Shown: positions 44,008 through 52,751, counted from the first letter of the stretch. The stretch is DNA of 64,000 nt from Rhodobacterales bacterium HKCCE2091 (GCA_015689685.1 WVSL01000001.1:359001-423000), one strand, 5' to 3'. Numbers and translations: made by a program. The notes: generated from the letters alone by a model not told the origin.

Positions 44008-45231
44008 ATGGCCGAGGTCACGATCCGGCGCCTCGGCCACCTGGGCGACGGCATAGCCGAGGACGAGACGGGCGCGCCGGTCTACGCGCCGCGAACCCTG
44101 CCGGGCGAGGTGGTGGCGGGCGAGGTCGAGGGCAACCGCATCGACGCGCCACGTATCCTCACCCCCTCGCCCGACCGCGTGCGCGCGCCCTGCCCTCACT
44201 ACCGGTCCTGCGGCAGCTGCCAGCTTCAACACGCGAGCGACGGTTTCGTCGCGACCTGGAAGCGGGAGGTGGTGACGGCAGCACTCGCGGCACAAGGGCT
44301 TTCCGCACCGGTCCTCGGTCCCGACACTTCGCCCGAGCGCAGTCGCCGCCGCGCGACCCTCGCCGGGCGGCGGCTGAAATCCGGCGCCCTCGTCGGCTTC
44401 CACGGCGCGCGGTCCGGCACCGTGGTCCCGATCCCCGACTGCCGCGTCCTGTCGCCCGACCTGATCGCCTGCCTGCCCGCGCTGGAGGCGATGGTGCGCG
44501 AGGGCGGAAGCCGCAAGGGCGAGATGTCCTTGGCCCTCACCGCGTCGGACACCGGGATCGACTGCGCGGTGAGCGGTGGCCGGGCGCTCGACACCGCGCT
44601 GTTATCGACCCTGCCCCGCCATGCAGACACGTTCCTGCGGCTGACATGGAACGGCGAAACGGTCTTCGCAGCCGCCCCGCCACGGTTCCGCTTCGGCACG
44701 GCGGAGGTCGAACCGCCGCCGGGGGCGTTCCTGCAGGCGACGAAGGCGGGCGAGGCCGCGCTGACCGCCGCGGTGATGGAGGCGGTCGAGGGCGCTGCCG
44801 GCATCGTCGACCTATTCGCCGGGTGCGGGACCTTCACCCTGCCGCTCGCCGCGACCGCCCCGGTTCACGCGGTGGAGGGCGAGGCCGCGCTGACCGCAAC
44901 GCTCGACCGTGCCGCGCGCCACGCGGCCGGCCTGAAACCGGTGACGGTCGAGACCCGCGACCTGTTCCGCCGGCCGCTGACACCGGACGAGCTTTCCCGC
45001 TACGACGCCGCCGTGATCGACCCGCCGCGTGCGGGGGCGGAGGCGCAGACGGCGGAACTGGCCCGCGCCCGGATCCCGCGCATCGCGATGGTGTCCTGCA
45101 ACCCGGTGACCTTCGCGCGCGATGCCAAACTTCTGGCGGAGGCGGGCTATAGGATCGAGCAGGTCCAGGTCGTCGACCAGTTCCGCTGGTCCACCCATGT
45201 CGAACTGGCGGCGGCCCTGCGGCTGACCTAG
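44008..45231 (+). CDS. TrmA/RlmD-family RNA uracil-C5 methyltransferase
   Basis: 407 residues. TRAM-like start (VTIRRLGHLGDGIAEDETG), a 4Fe-4S cysteine set starting CPHYRSCGSCQLQHA, SAM site IVDLFAGCGTFTLPLA and catalytic cysteine in SCNPVTFARDAKLL. It methylates uracil C5 in rRNA or tRNA; which RNA cannot be said. The stop TAG shares two bases with the stop of ispA on the other strand (the four bases CTAG at 45228-45231). Confidence 0.94.
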   Translation: MAEVTIRRLGHLGDGIAEDETGAPVYAPRTLPGEVVAGEVEGNRIDAPRILTPSPDRVRAPCPHYRSCGSCQLQHASDGFVATWKREVVTAALAAQGLSAPVLGPDTSPERSRRRATLAGRRLKSGALVGFHGARSGTVVPIPDCRVLSPDLIACLPALEAMVREGGSRKGEMSLALTASDTGIDCAVSGGRALDTALLSTLPRHADTFLRLTWNGETVFAAAPPRFRFGTAEVEPPPGAFLQATKAGEAALTAAVMEAVEGAAGIVDLFAGCGTFTLPLAATAPVHAVEGEAALTATLDRAARHAAGLKPVTVETRDLFRRPLTPDELSRYDAAVIDPPRAGAEAQTAELARARIPRIAMVSCNPVTFARDAKLLAEAGYRIEQVQVVDQFRWSTHVELAAALRLT

Positions 45232-46094
45232 CGGTCGCGGGCGACGATGAACCGCGCGAGATCGCGCAGGGGATCCGCCGCGGCGCCGTAACCCGACAGC
45301 GCGTCGCAGGCTTCGTCCGCCAGCGCATCCGCCCGCGCCCGCGCCTCGTCGAGGCCGAGCAGCGAGACGAAGGTCGCCTTCCCCGCGCCGCCGTCCTTGC
45401 GTAGCCGCTTGCCCGCCGCTAGCTCGTCCCCGGTCACGTCGAGGATGTCGTCCGCGACCTGGAACGCGAGACCGATGGCGGCGGCGTAGCCCCGCATCGG
45501 CGCGGGATCGGCACCGCCGAGCACCGCGCCCGCGACGGCGGGCCACTCGATCAGGCGGCCGGTCTTCAGCCGCTGCAACTCCACGATCTCGTCCAGCATC
45601 AACGGCCGCGCGGCGGTCTCGGCCGCGATGTCGCGTGCCTGGCCGAGCACCATGCCCCCCGCCCCCGCCGCCCGCGACAGACCCGAAACAAGGGTAATCC
45701 GCACATCCGCCGGGCCGACCTCGGGCCGCGACAGAAGCTCGAAGGCGAAGGTCAAAAGCGCGTCGCCAGCCAGGATCGCGGTGGCTTCGTCCCACGCGAC
45801 GTGAACCGTCGGGCGGCCACGGCGCAAGTCATCGTCGTCCATCGCGGGCAGGTCGTCGTGGATCAGCGAATAGGCATGCACCGCCTCCACCGCCGCGGCG
45901 ACCGGCATCGCCCGGTCCGCGTCGACGCCGTGCAGCCGGGCGGAGGCGAGCGCAAGGTAGCCGCGCACGCGCTTGCCGCCGTCACAGGCGTAGCGCATCG
46001 CCGCGGCGACCGCGTCATCCCCGAAATCGGACAGGGCCCCGGCCAGCCAGGCGCCGATCTGCGCCTGCGCCGCGGCCAGTTCCGCACGGATCAC
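45228..46094 (-). CDS. ispA: Farnesyl/geranyl diphosphate synthase
   Basis: 288 residues from GTG 46094. It condenses isopentenyl diphosphate with allylic diphosphates for ubiquinone, carotenoid and undecaprenol precursors. First Asp-rich motif in YSLIHDDLPAMDDDDLRRGR; second in AFQVADDILDVTGDE; the KRVR segment binds diphosphate. The GTG start overlaps the xseB stop by one base (TAGTG). In many relatives dxs follows; here the gene ends against the RNA methyltransferase instead. Confidence 0.95.
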   Translation of the reverse strand: MIRAELAAAQAQIGAWLAGALSDFGDDAVAAAMRYACDGGKRVRGYLALASARLHGVDADRAMPVAAAVEAVHAYSLIHDDLPAMDDDDLRRGRPTVHVAWDEATAILAGDALLTFAFELLSRPEVGPADVRITLVSGLSRAAGAGGMVLGQARDIAAETAARPLMLDEIVELQRLKTGRLIEWPAVAGAVLGGADPAPMRGYAAAIGLAFQVADDILDVTGDELAAGKRLRKDGGAGKATFVSLLGLDEARARADALADEACDALSGYGAAADPLRDLARFIVARDR

Positions 46095-46336
46095 TAGAGC
46101 CCTTCGGCGGGCTTCGTGCCGGTCGGCTGGCCGCCCGCGTCCAGCGTGATCTGCGCGACCTTTTCCTCGGCCTCGCGCAGTGTCTTCTCGCATCGGGCCT
46201 TGAGCTTCTGGCCGCGGTCGTAGAGCGCGATGGATTCCGCCAGCGCCACGTCGCCGCGATCCAGCTTGGTGACGACCTCCTCGAGTTCCTTCAGCGCGGT
46301 CTCGAAGGTCATCGTCTCGAACTCGTCGTCGCTCAT
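46094..46336 (-). CDS. xseB: Exodeoxyribonuclease VII small subunit
   Basis: 80 residues, normal XseB size. Conserved FETALKELEEVVTKLDRGDV and ALYDRGQKLKARCEKTLREA. It binds the large subunit XseA (elsewhere) for single-strand DNA breakdown and repair. Overlaps HDAC-like (ATGA) and ispA, so the five genes petP to ispA are one coupled unit. Confidence 0.97.
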   Translation of the reverse strand: MSDDEFETMTFETALKELEEVVTKLDRGDVALAESIALYDRGQKLKARCEKTLREAEEKVAQITLDAGGQPTGTKPAEGL

Positions 46337-47262
46337 GTCCGCTCCATCAATCCGGCCACGTGGAGGGCGACCGAAGCCGCCAGCGCCTGAAGATCATAGC
46401 CGCCTTCGAGTGTCGAGACCACGCGCCCACCGCAGACCTCGTCGGCGACGTCGCAAAGCTCGCGGGTGAGCCATGCGAAATCCTCCGTCAGCCAGTTCAG
46501 CCCGGCGAGCGGGTCGTCGGCATGGGCATCGAACCCCGCCGAGATCACGATCAGGTCCGGGTCCCAGTCCCGCAGTTTCGGGAACACGCGGTTGCGGTAG
46601 AGCATCCGCATCTCGTCACCGCCGGTGCCGGGGCCGAGCGGCATGTTGACGATGTTGCCGGTCGCGCCCCGCTCCGCCACCGCGCCGGTGCCGGGATAGA
46701 GCGGCATCTGGTGGCTCGACAGGAACAGCGCGCGGGGTTCGTCCCACAGGATGTCCTGCGTTCCGTTGCCGTGATGAACGTCGAAATCCACCACGGCGAC
46801 CCGCTCCGCGCCGTGGTGGTCGAGCGCGTAACGCGCCCCGATCGCGGCGTTCCCGAACAGGCAGAACCCCATCGCGCGGGTCTTCTCAGCATGGTGGCCG
46901 GGCGGGCGCATGGCGAGGAAGGCATTGCGGTGTTCGCCGCCCATCACCGCGTCCACCGCCCGCCTGATCCCGCCGACGCCACGCATCGCGGCCTCCCACG
47001 ACCCCGGCGACACGAAGGTGTCCGGATCGAGCCCCGCCATGCCCGCTTCGGGCACCGCGTCGCGGACGGCGTCGATGTGGGATTGCCGATGGCAGGTCAG
47101 CACGTCCGCCTCGGTGCCTTCCGGCGCATCCTCGCGCACCAGCGTATCGAACTCCGGCGCCGACAGCGCGCGCTCGATCGCCTCGATCCGCTCGACCCGC
47201 TCGGGGTGGCCCTCGGGCGTGACGTGGCGATGCGAGGACGGGTGGGTGAGAAGAAGCGTCAT
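46333..47262 (-). CDS. Histone deacetylase-family (acetylpolyamine amidohydrolase-like) protein
   Basis: 309 residues. Zinc-dependent deacetylase fold with RPPGHHAEKTRAMGFCLFGN (two catalytic His), DFDVHHGNGTQDI and AGFDAHADDPL, which supply Asp-His-Asp zinc ligands. Bacterial members remove acetyl groups from polyamines, acetoin pathway molecules or proteins. The start overlaps the petR stop by one base (TGATG). Substrate cannot be predicted. Confidence 0.95.
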   Translation of the reverse strand: MTLLLTHPSSHRHVTPEGHPERVERIEAIERALSAPEFDTLVREDAPEGTEADVLTCHRQSHIDAVRDAVPEAGMAGLDPDTFVSPGSWEAAMRGVGGIRRAVDAVMGGEHRNAFLAMRPPGHHAEKTRAMGFCLFGNAAIGARYALDHHGAERVAVVDFDVHHGNGTQDILWDEPRALFLSSHQMPLYPGTGAVAERGATGNIVNMPLGPGTGGDEMRMLYRNRVFPKLRDWDPDLIVISAGFDAHADDPLAGLNWLTEDFAWLTRELCDVADEVCGGRVVSTLEGGYDLQALAASVALHVAGLMERT

Positions 47263-47969
47263 CAGTCGGGCGCCAGCATGTAGCCCGCGCCGCGCACCGT
47301 CTGCAGGTAGCGCGGCTGCTTCGGGTCGGCCTCCAGCTTGCGGCGGAGACGGGTGATCTGGACGTCCACCGCACGTTCCTGGGCCTGCCCGCCATCGGCC
47401 TTGTCGCGGCCGAGATCCTCGACCAGCTGCGCGCGGCTGACGGCCTGGCCCGGGCAGGCGGCGAAGATGCGCATCAGGGCGGCCTCCGTCGCGGTCAGGC
47501 GGATCTGGGTCTGGCCCTGCCACATCTCGCCCCGTTCCAGGTCGTAGCGCACCGACCCGAGATGCAGGACCTTCGGCAGCGCGTCGGGTTCGGTCGGCGG
47601 CGGCAGGCGGCGCAGGATCGCGTTGATCCTGAGCAGGAGCTCCTTCGGCTCGAACGGCTTGGCGAGGTAGTCGTCGGCCCCGGCCTCCAGCCCGGTGATC
47701 CGGTCGGAGACGTCGCCCTTCGCGGTCAGAAGCAGGATCGGCGTCGTCAGGTGCGTGCGCAGATCGCGCGTCAGCGACAGCCCGTCCTCCCCCGGCATCA
47801 TCACGTCCAGCACGATCAGGTCGAATTCCAGACCGGACAGAAGCCGCCGGGCATGGGCCGCATCGCGGGCGACGGTGGTGATGAAACCGTTGCGGATCAG
47901 GAACTTCTGCAACAGCCCGCGGATGCGCTCGTCGTCGTCGACGATCAGCAGGTGCGCCGCATCGATCAT
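47262..47969 (-). CDS. petR: OmpR-family response regulator (PetR-like)
   Basis: 235 residues. Receiver domain with acidic pocket DDD at 11-13, phosphoacceptor D55 (VLDVMMPGEDG) and K104, then a winged-helix domain (VDVQITRLRRKLEADPKQPR, TVRGAGYML). The gene pair with a MarR partner matches R. capsulatus petP-petR, first found near the cytochrome bc1 operon and needed for growth. No sensor kinase gene is adjacent. Overlaps petP by four bases (ATGA). Confidence 0.9.
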   Translation of the reverse strand: MIDAAHLLIVDDDERIRGLLQKFLIRNGFITTVARDAAHARRLLSGLEFDLIVLDVMMPGEDGLSLTRDLRTHLTTPILLLTAKGDVSDRITGLEAGADDYLAKPFEPKELLLRINAILRRLPPPTEPDALPKVLHLGSVRYDLERGEMWQGQTQIRLTATEAALMRIFAACPGQAVSRAQLVEDLGRDKADGGQAQERAVDVQITRLRRKLEADPKQPRYLQTVRGAGYMLAPD

Positions 47970-48481
47970 GTCTGCCCCTCCCCGCCCTCACGGTAATGGC
48001 GGAGCAGTTCGGGATCCATCATCTGTTCCAGAACCAGACGGAAGCCCGCGACCGCCTCGGGGCCGGCCGCGCGGTAGGCGGCCCGCATCCGGGCGCGCTG
48101 TGCGTCCGACAGCTCGCGTTCCAGTTCCACCCCGGCGTCGGTCAGGTAGAGATGCCGCTCGCGGCGGTCGCGCTTGCCGACGCGGGCCTCGACCAATCCG
48201 TCCTCGATCAGCGTCCGCAGCACCCGGTTCAGCGACTGCTTGGTGACGCCGAGGATCGCCAGGAGCGTGTTGACGTTGGTTCCGGGCGAACGGTTGATGA
48301 AGTGGATCGCGCGGTGATGGGCGCGGCCGTATTCCTTTTCCGCGAGGATCCTATCGGGGTCGGCAGTGAAGCCGCGGTAGGCGAAGAACATCGCCTCGAT
48401 CCCGCGCCGCAGCTGGTCGTCGGTGAGGAACAGCAGGCTTTCGCCCGATGTCGGCTGCTGCGCCGTGCCGCGGTCTGCCAT
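47966..48481 (-). CDS. petP: MarR family regulator (PetP-like)
   Basis: 171 residues from ATG 48481, which has the strong site GAAGGAGGG. The MarR winged helix is seen in TNVNTLLAILGVTKQSLNRV and GKRDRRERHLYLTDAG. R. capsulatus PetP partners PetR. First gene of the overlapping petP-petR-HDAC-xseB-ispA unit. A weak dyad GTTGA (48521-48525)/TCAAC (48537-48541) upstream might be its operator. Confidence 0.88.
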   Translation of the reverse strand: MADRGTAQQPTSGESLLFLTDDQLRRGIEAMFFAYRGFTADPDRILAEKEYGRAHHRAIHFINRSPGTNVNTLLAILGVTKQSLNRVLRTLIEDGLVEARVGKRDRRERHLYLTDAGVELERELSDAQRARMRAAYRAAGPEAVAGFRLVLEQMMDPELLRHYREGGEGQT

Positions 48482-48632
48482 CGATCCCTCCTTCGTCGCG
48501 GGTATTTTTATGTCAGCCTTGTTGACTTTCCAAGACTCAACTGTTAGCCAACGCCGGGTTTTGCGAAACATTATGACCGATCCGGCCCTAGGTTGCGCAA
48601 CAATCCGAAACTTCGGCCTGGAGGAAGAGACG

Positions 48633-49502
48633 ATGGCTGGCTCGTACGACGACCGCGACGGGATGATCTGGATGGACGGAAAGCTCGTGCCCTGGCGCGA
48701 CGCGAACGTTCACATCCTTACCCACGGACTGCACTACGCCTCGTCGGTATTCGAAGGCGAGCGCGCCTATAACGGCACCATCTTCAAGAGCCGCCAGCAC
48801 TCCGAGCGGCTGCTGTTCTCGGGCCGCCAGCTCGACATGCCGATCCCGTGGACGGTCGACGAGATCGAAGCGGCGAAATACGAGGTCATGAAGGCCAACG
48901 GCCTGACCGACGCCTATGTCCGCGCCGTCGCCTGGCGCGGATCGGGCGAGGACATGGGCGTGAGCTCCGCCCGCAACAAAGTCCGCCTCGCGGTCGCGGC
49001 CTGGGAATGGGGCAACTACTACGGTGACGCGAAGATGAAGGGCGCGAAGCTCGACATCTCGCGGTGGAAGCGCCCGAGCCCGGAAACCATCCCGGTCCAT
49101 GCCAAGGCCGCGGGTCTCTACATGATCTGCACCATGTCCAAGCACGAGGCCGAGGCCAAGGGCTGCTCCGACGCGCTGTTCATGGATTACCGCGGCTACG
49201 TCGCCGAGGCGACCGGCGCCAACATCTTCTTCGTCAAGGACGGAGAGGTCCACACGCCGACGCCGGACTGCTTCCTCAACGGCATCACCCGGCAGACCGT
49301 GCTCGGGATGCTGGAGGAACGCCAGATCAAGGTCCACGAACGCCACATCATGCCGGAGGAGCTGGAAAGCTTCCAGCAATGCTGGCTCACCGGCACGGCG
49401 GCCGAGGTCACGCCGGTCGGCCAGATCGGCGACTACAACTTCGAGGTGGGCGAGATGACAAAGGGCATCGCGCAGGCCTACGAGGATCTCGTTCGCGCCT
49501 GA
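48633..49502 (+). CDS. ilvE: Branched-chain amino acid aminotransferase
   Basis: 289 residues from ATG 48633 after GGAGGAAGAG. PLP class IV fold; the Schiff-base lysine is in IPVHAKAAGLYM, and the substrate and cofactor regions include LHYASSVFEGERAY and EATGANIFFV. Makes Leu, Ile and Val from 2-oxo acids, so it works with leuB at the other end of the window. Divergent from petP with a 151-base gap. Confidence 0.97.
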   Translation: MAGSYDDRDGMIWMDGKLVPWRDANVHILTHGLHYASSVFEGERAYNGTIFKSRQHSERLLFSGRQLDMPIPWTVDEIEAAKYEVMKANGLTDAYVRAVAWRGSGEDMGVSSARNKVRLAVAAWEWGNYYGDAKMKGAKLDISRWKRPSPETIPVHAKAAGLYMICTMSKHEAEAKGCSDALFMDYRGYVAEATGANIFFVKDGEVHTPTPDCFLNGITRQTVLGMLEERQIKVHERHIMPEELESFQQCWLTGTAAEVTPVGQIGDYNFEVGEMTKGIAQAYEDLVRA

Positions 49503-49510
49503 CGCGGGAT

Positions 49511-49536
49511 CGGGCGCGCGGGATGCCGCGCGCCCG
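49511..49536. terminator. Strong hairpin between ilvE and a small convergent gene
   Basis: CGGGCGCGCGG (49511-49521) pairs perfectly with CCGCGCGCCCG (49526-49536) around GATG. It sits nine bases after the ilvE stop and six bases past the end of the minus-strand gene, so it can serve both. Confidence 0.65.
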
Positions 49537-49542
49537 GATACG

Positions 49543-49806
49543 TCATTCGGCGGCCATCGCCATCAGGTCCTCCTCGGCGACGAAGTTGACCACCGCGCGC
49601 GGATCGGACGCGCAGGACACGTCGGCGACGTTGTCCATCACCCGCTGCAACAGCGCGAGGTCGGGGCCGGCGGCGAAGCCACGGTAGACCACGTCGACCC
49701 ACAGCGCGCGGGTGCCGGTTTCATCCAGAACCTCGTGAACGGACACGTTGTTGAGATGGTCCCGACCAAACTCGGCCGAGACCGCTGCCTCGATATGCTT
49801 GTGCAT
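49543..49806 (-). CDS. Small conserved soluble protein, unknown function
   Basis: 87 residues. Alpha-beta-alpha-like composition with HIEAAVSAEFGRDHLNNVSV, then RALWVDVVYRGFAAGPDLAL and a final EEDLMAMAAE. No signal or membrane segment, no motif recognised. The frame is well formed with few rare codons, so it is probably real. Upstream DNA is AT-rich and contains a dyad (49843-49859). It may be an orphan; no toxin or antitoxin partner is adjacent. Confidence 0.65.
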   Translation of the reverse strand: MHKHIEAAVSAEFGRDHLNNVSVHEVLDETGTRALWVDVVYRGFAAGPDLALLQRVMDNVADVSCASDPRAVVNFVAEEDLMAMAAE

Positions 49807-49842
49807 TTGACTGCTCCGGTTTCTTATGCCCCGAAGTTATCA

Positions 49843-49859
49843 ACAGGCTAACCGCCTGT
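49843..49859. promoter_or_regulatory. Dyad in an AT-rich upstream region
   Basis: ACAGGC (49843-49848) and GCCTGT (49854-49859) around TAACC, in the AT-rich stretch that also holds TTATCAACA, one base off a DnaA box. It lies 37 bases before the 87-residue gene. Function uncertain; could be operator, hairpin or weak DnaA site. Confidence 0.3.
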
Positions 49860-49918
49860 GAATCAGCCCTAAAACCGGCGGCGCGCCTGTGTGGCGCTTT
49901 TGCCCTTGGTCGGTCCGG

Positions 49919-51169
49919 TCAGTTCGGCGGCATGTCGATGGAGAGCGCGCCGGTGGCGATACCGCGGACCGGGAAGGTTCGCCCGTCCTGCGTCGTCGCC
50001 TCGCCCTCGCCGATCAGCACGACCTGGAACGCCGCGCCGTCCTCACCGTAGAGGAACCCGCGCCCGCCTGGGAACCGCATCGTCAAGCTGGCCCAGTCGC
50101 CGCCATCGGCGCCGGCGAGTACCCCGGTGCGCCAGTGTACCTCGCCCGAACCCGTCAGCACCCCGTCCGCGGCCACGAGGTCGAAGGTGCCGCCCGAACT
50201 CGGGTCGTGGCCCCAATCCTCGACGTTCACCATCGTCAGGGTGCCGGTCGACCCGTCGAACCGCGCCTCGGCCGGGTAGGACTGGCTGATCGGGGCGAAG
50301 ACCTGGTCGCGGTAGCTGTCGATGCCCTGCGCGACGCCGATGACGGCGAAGTTGCCGCCATAGGCCCCGGCCTGCGGCGCGCCCGCCGGTCCCTCGGGCC
50401 GGGTGAAGCCGTGGGCAAGCTGGAACCGCAGCGAAGAATGCGCCGACGGCCGTGCGGGGTTCGCCGAAACCAGCATCGTGCCGATCCGCGTGAGCGCGCC
50501 CATGTCCTCGGTCGCCTCCTGGCCGACATAGGCCTCGTCGCGGTAACCCTCCGCGGTCTCGCGCGACAGCGCCGCGTACTGGCGCGTCGCGGTGGCCTGC
50601 TGGGTCAGCACCAGGCCGTCGATCACCTCCGCGAAGTGGAACACCCCACCCTCGGCGTCGAAGCAGAGGTCGGTATAGAGGTATTCCCGCGCCGAGGGTT
50701 CGGTCGCGCCCTGCCAGTACTCGGCGACACCGAAACCGGCCTCGTATGGGCAATCCTCGATCCGGTGCCAGGGCGTGCCGCCGATCTCGGACAGGCTCCG
50801 CGCCGGTCCTCCGGCCGCTGCCGGTGTCGGTGTCGGTGCCGGTGTCGGTGCCGCGGCCTGTGGCGGTGGCGATGCAGGGGCCGTCGCGGGGGCGGGCGCC
50901 GGGGCTGCCCCGGCGATCAGCTGCGCGACCTGCGCGCGCAACAGTTCCAGGTCCGCGTAGACCAGCCCGCCCGTCGCCTCTCGCCCGTTCGTTTGCTGCC
51001 AGGCCCGGATCGCGGAATAGAGGCTTTCGTCGACCATTCCATCGACCGGGCCGGGATCGAATCCGAGCTGCGCCAGCGCGGCCTCGGCCTCCCTCACCAG
51101 GTCTTCCTGCGCGGCGGCGCCGAACGGCAGGACTGCGAATAGAAGGGCGAACGCGAAACGGCGCGGCAT
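49919..51169 (-). CDS. Exported protein with peptidoglycan-binding domain
   Basis: 416 residues. Signal peptide RFAFALLFAVLPFGAAAQE, then a PG_binding_1-like domain (EAALAQLGFDPGPVDGMVDE, residues about 28-75), a Pro/Ala/Thr-rich linker (about 90-120, encoded by hexamer repeats) and a beta-rich C-terminal region of unknown fold (about 130-416). The domain would hold it at the cell wall in the periplasm. The C-terminal part is not recognised. Confidence 0.78.
   Translation of the reverse strand: MPRRFAFALLFAVLPFGAAAQEDLVREAEAALAQLGFDPGPVDGMVDESLYSAIRAWQQTNGREATGGLVYADLELLRAQVAQLIAGAAPAPAPATAPASPPPQAAAPTPAPTPTPAAAGGPARSLSEIGGTPWHRIEDCPYEAGFGVAEYWQGATEPSAREYLYTDLCFDAEGGVFHFAEVIDGLVLTQQATATRQYAALSRETAEGYRDEAYVGQEATEDMGALTRIGTMLVSANPARPSAHSSLRFQLAHGFTRPEGPAGAPQAGAYGGNFAVIGVAQGIDSYRDQVFAPISQSYPAEARFDGSTGTLTMVNVEDWGHDPSSGGTFDLVAADGVLTGSGEVHWRTGVLAGADGGDWASLTMRFPGGRGFLYGEDGAAFQVVLIGEGEATTQDGRTFPVRGIATGALSIDMPPN
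50822..50852. repeat. Imperfect hexamer repeat in a coding linker
   Basis: About five near-copies of GGTGTC/GGTGCC in a row. On the coding strand they give alternating Thr-Pro and Ala-Pro pairs in the linker of the peptidoglycan-binding protein. Changes in copy number would stay in frame and only alter linker length. Confidence 0.65.
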
Positions 51170-51305
51170 GTCGAAACTCCATCAACCAATCGCGGGCAAG
51201 GCTGCGTCGGGGCGGGGGATTCGGTCAATGCCGGGGGCGAAGGCCCTTTGCGGCCCCGCCCCGACTTCGCTATTCCCGGAACCGAGGACAGGGCGGAGCG
51301 GCAGG

Positions 51306-52031
51306 GTGGCGAAGGCCAGGGGCAGGCGGAAGAAGACGGCGCGGACCGGCCTTCGGGACCGGGCGAGGACGGCGGCGCGCTGGCTGAGGCGCGGGGCGCT
51401 CGGCCTCGTCATCGCCGCCGTCGCATGGGTCGCGATCTACGCGGTCGTGCCGGTTCCGGTGACGCCCTACATGATCTCCGAACGCCTGCGGCTCGGCAGC
51501 CCGCTCGACCGAGACTGGATCCCGATCGAGGCCATGAACCCGGACCTCCTGCGCGCCGTCGTCGCCGCCGAGGATGCCAATTTCTGCCTGCACTGGGGCT
51601 TCGACATGAGCGCGATCCGTGCCGCGATCGCCGAGGGTGCGCGGCGCGGCGGGTCGACGATCAGCCAGCAGACGGTGAAGAACGCCTTTCTGTGGCACGG
51701 GCGGTCCTGGCTGCGAAAGGCGCTGGAAGCCGCGATGACCCCGGTGATGGAACTGATCTGGTCCAAGCGCCGGGTGCTGGAGGTCTACCTGAACATCGCG
51801 GAGTTCGACGAAGGCGTGTTCGGCGCGGAGGCCGCGTCGCTGCACTATTTCGGCGTCTCCGCCGACGCGCTGACCCCGGCACAGGCCGCCCGTCTCGCCG
51901 CCGTCCTGCCCGACCCGCAGGGGCGGTCGGCTTCGCAGCCCTCGGACTTCCTGGCCTCGCGCGCGCGGTCTATCGAAAGCGGCGCGGCGACCATCCGCAC
52001 CGATGGCCGCGACGATTGCTTCGCCGATTGA
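51306..52031 (+). CDS. mtgA: Monofunctional biosynthetic peptidoglycan transglycosylase
   Basis: 241 residues from GTG 51306. One membrane anchor (LGLVIAAVAWVAIYAVVPVP) then a GT51 domain: catalytic Glu in VVAAEDANFCLHWGFD, RRGGSTISQQTVKNAFLW and RVLEVYLNIAEFDEGVFGAE. Polymerises lipid II into glycan chains outside the inner membrane, without a transpeptidase domain. An upstream in-frame start adds 46 low-complexity residues and is rejected. Confidence 0.93.
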   Translation: MAKARGRRKKTARTGLRDRARTAARWLRRGALGLVIAAVAWVAIYAVVPVPVTPYMISERLRLGSPLDRDWIPIEAMNPDLLRAVVAAEDANFCLHWGFDMSAIRAAIAEGARRGGSTISQQTVKNAFLWHGRSWLRKALEAAMTPVMELIWSKRRVLEVYLNIAEFDEGVFGAEAASLHYFGVSADALTPAQAARLAAVLPDPQGRSASQPSDFLASRARSIESGAATIRTDGRDDCFAD

Positions 52032-52085
52032 ATTTCCGCGGCGAGAGGCGCAAAATCGCCGGATAACAAGGGGCCCGAGCAGAAC

Positions 52086-52751
52086 ATGACCCGTCTCTAC
52101 CACTTCGTCCTCTCGCCTTTCTGCCGCAAGGTCCGGCTGGTCCTGGCCGAGAAACGGATCGAGGTGGAGCTGGTCGAGGAGCGCTACTGGGAACCGTCGG
52201 CGGAATTCCTGCGCCGCAATCCCGCCGGGCAGGTCCCGGTCCTCCGGATCGACGGGATGACACTGTCCGACAGCCAGGCGATCTGCGAGTACCTCGAGGA
52301 AACGGTGCCGGAACCCTCGCTCATGCCGCGCGAACCCCGCGCCCGTGCCGAGGTGCGGCGGCTGGTCGGCTGGTTCGACGACAAGTTCCACCACGAGGTC
52401 ACGGCCAACCTCGTCTACGAACGGGTCAACAAGAAGGTGATGCGCGGCGGCTACCCCGACGGCAAGGCGGTCAAGACCGGCGCGGCGCGGATCAAGTTCC
52501 ACCTCGATTACATGGCCTGGCTGCTCGACCACCGCCGCTGGCTCGCCGGCGACCGGATGACGCTGGCCGACTTCGCCGCGGCCGCGCACCTGTCCTGCCT
52601 CGACTACATCTCGGACGTGGACTGGAACCGGTCGGAAGCCGTGAAGGACTGGTACGCCAAGATCAAATCGCGTCCCGCTTTCCGGTCCATCCTCGCCGAC
52701 ACGGTACCGGGTTTCATCCAGCCGCAGCACTACGCGAACCTGGACTTTTGA
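52086..52751 (+). CDS. Glutathione S-transferase family protein
   Basis: 221 residues. N-terminal thioredoxin-like domain [20 protein letters not shown], where SPFC marks the glutathione site (Ser/Cys); binding loop GQVPVL and [12 protein letters not shown]-terminal helical domain to residue 215. Not MaiA-type. It overlaps queG by four bases (stop TGA inside TTGA), so it belongs to the GST-queG-epimerase unit. Confidence 0.92.
   Translation: MTRLYHFVLSPFCRKVRLVLAEKRIEVELVEERYWEPSAEFLRRNPAGQVPVLRIDGMTLSDSQAICEYLEETVPEPSLMPREPRARAEVRRLVGWFDDKFHHEVTANLVYERVNKKVMRGGYPDGKAVKTGAARIKFHLDYMAWLLDHRRWLAGDRMTLADFAAAAHLSCLDYISDVDWNRSEAVKDWYAKIKSRPAFRSILADTVPGFIQPQHYANLDF

Noticed and set aside
45228-48481. 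Complete two-component system
   Set aside because: The response regulator has a MarR partner but no histidine kinase gene is adjacent; the hybrid kinase at 60713 is too far to pair on this evidence.
49836-49846. Replication origin or DnaA cluster
   Set aside because: Only one near-match to a DnaA box; no cluster, no dnaA or repA gene nearby.
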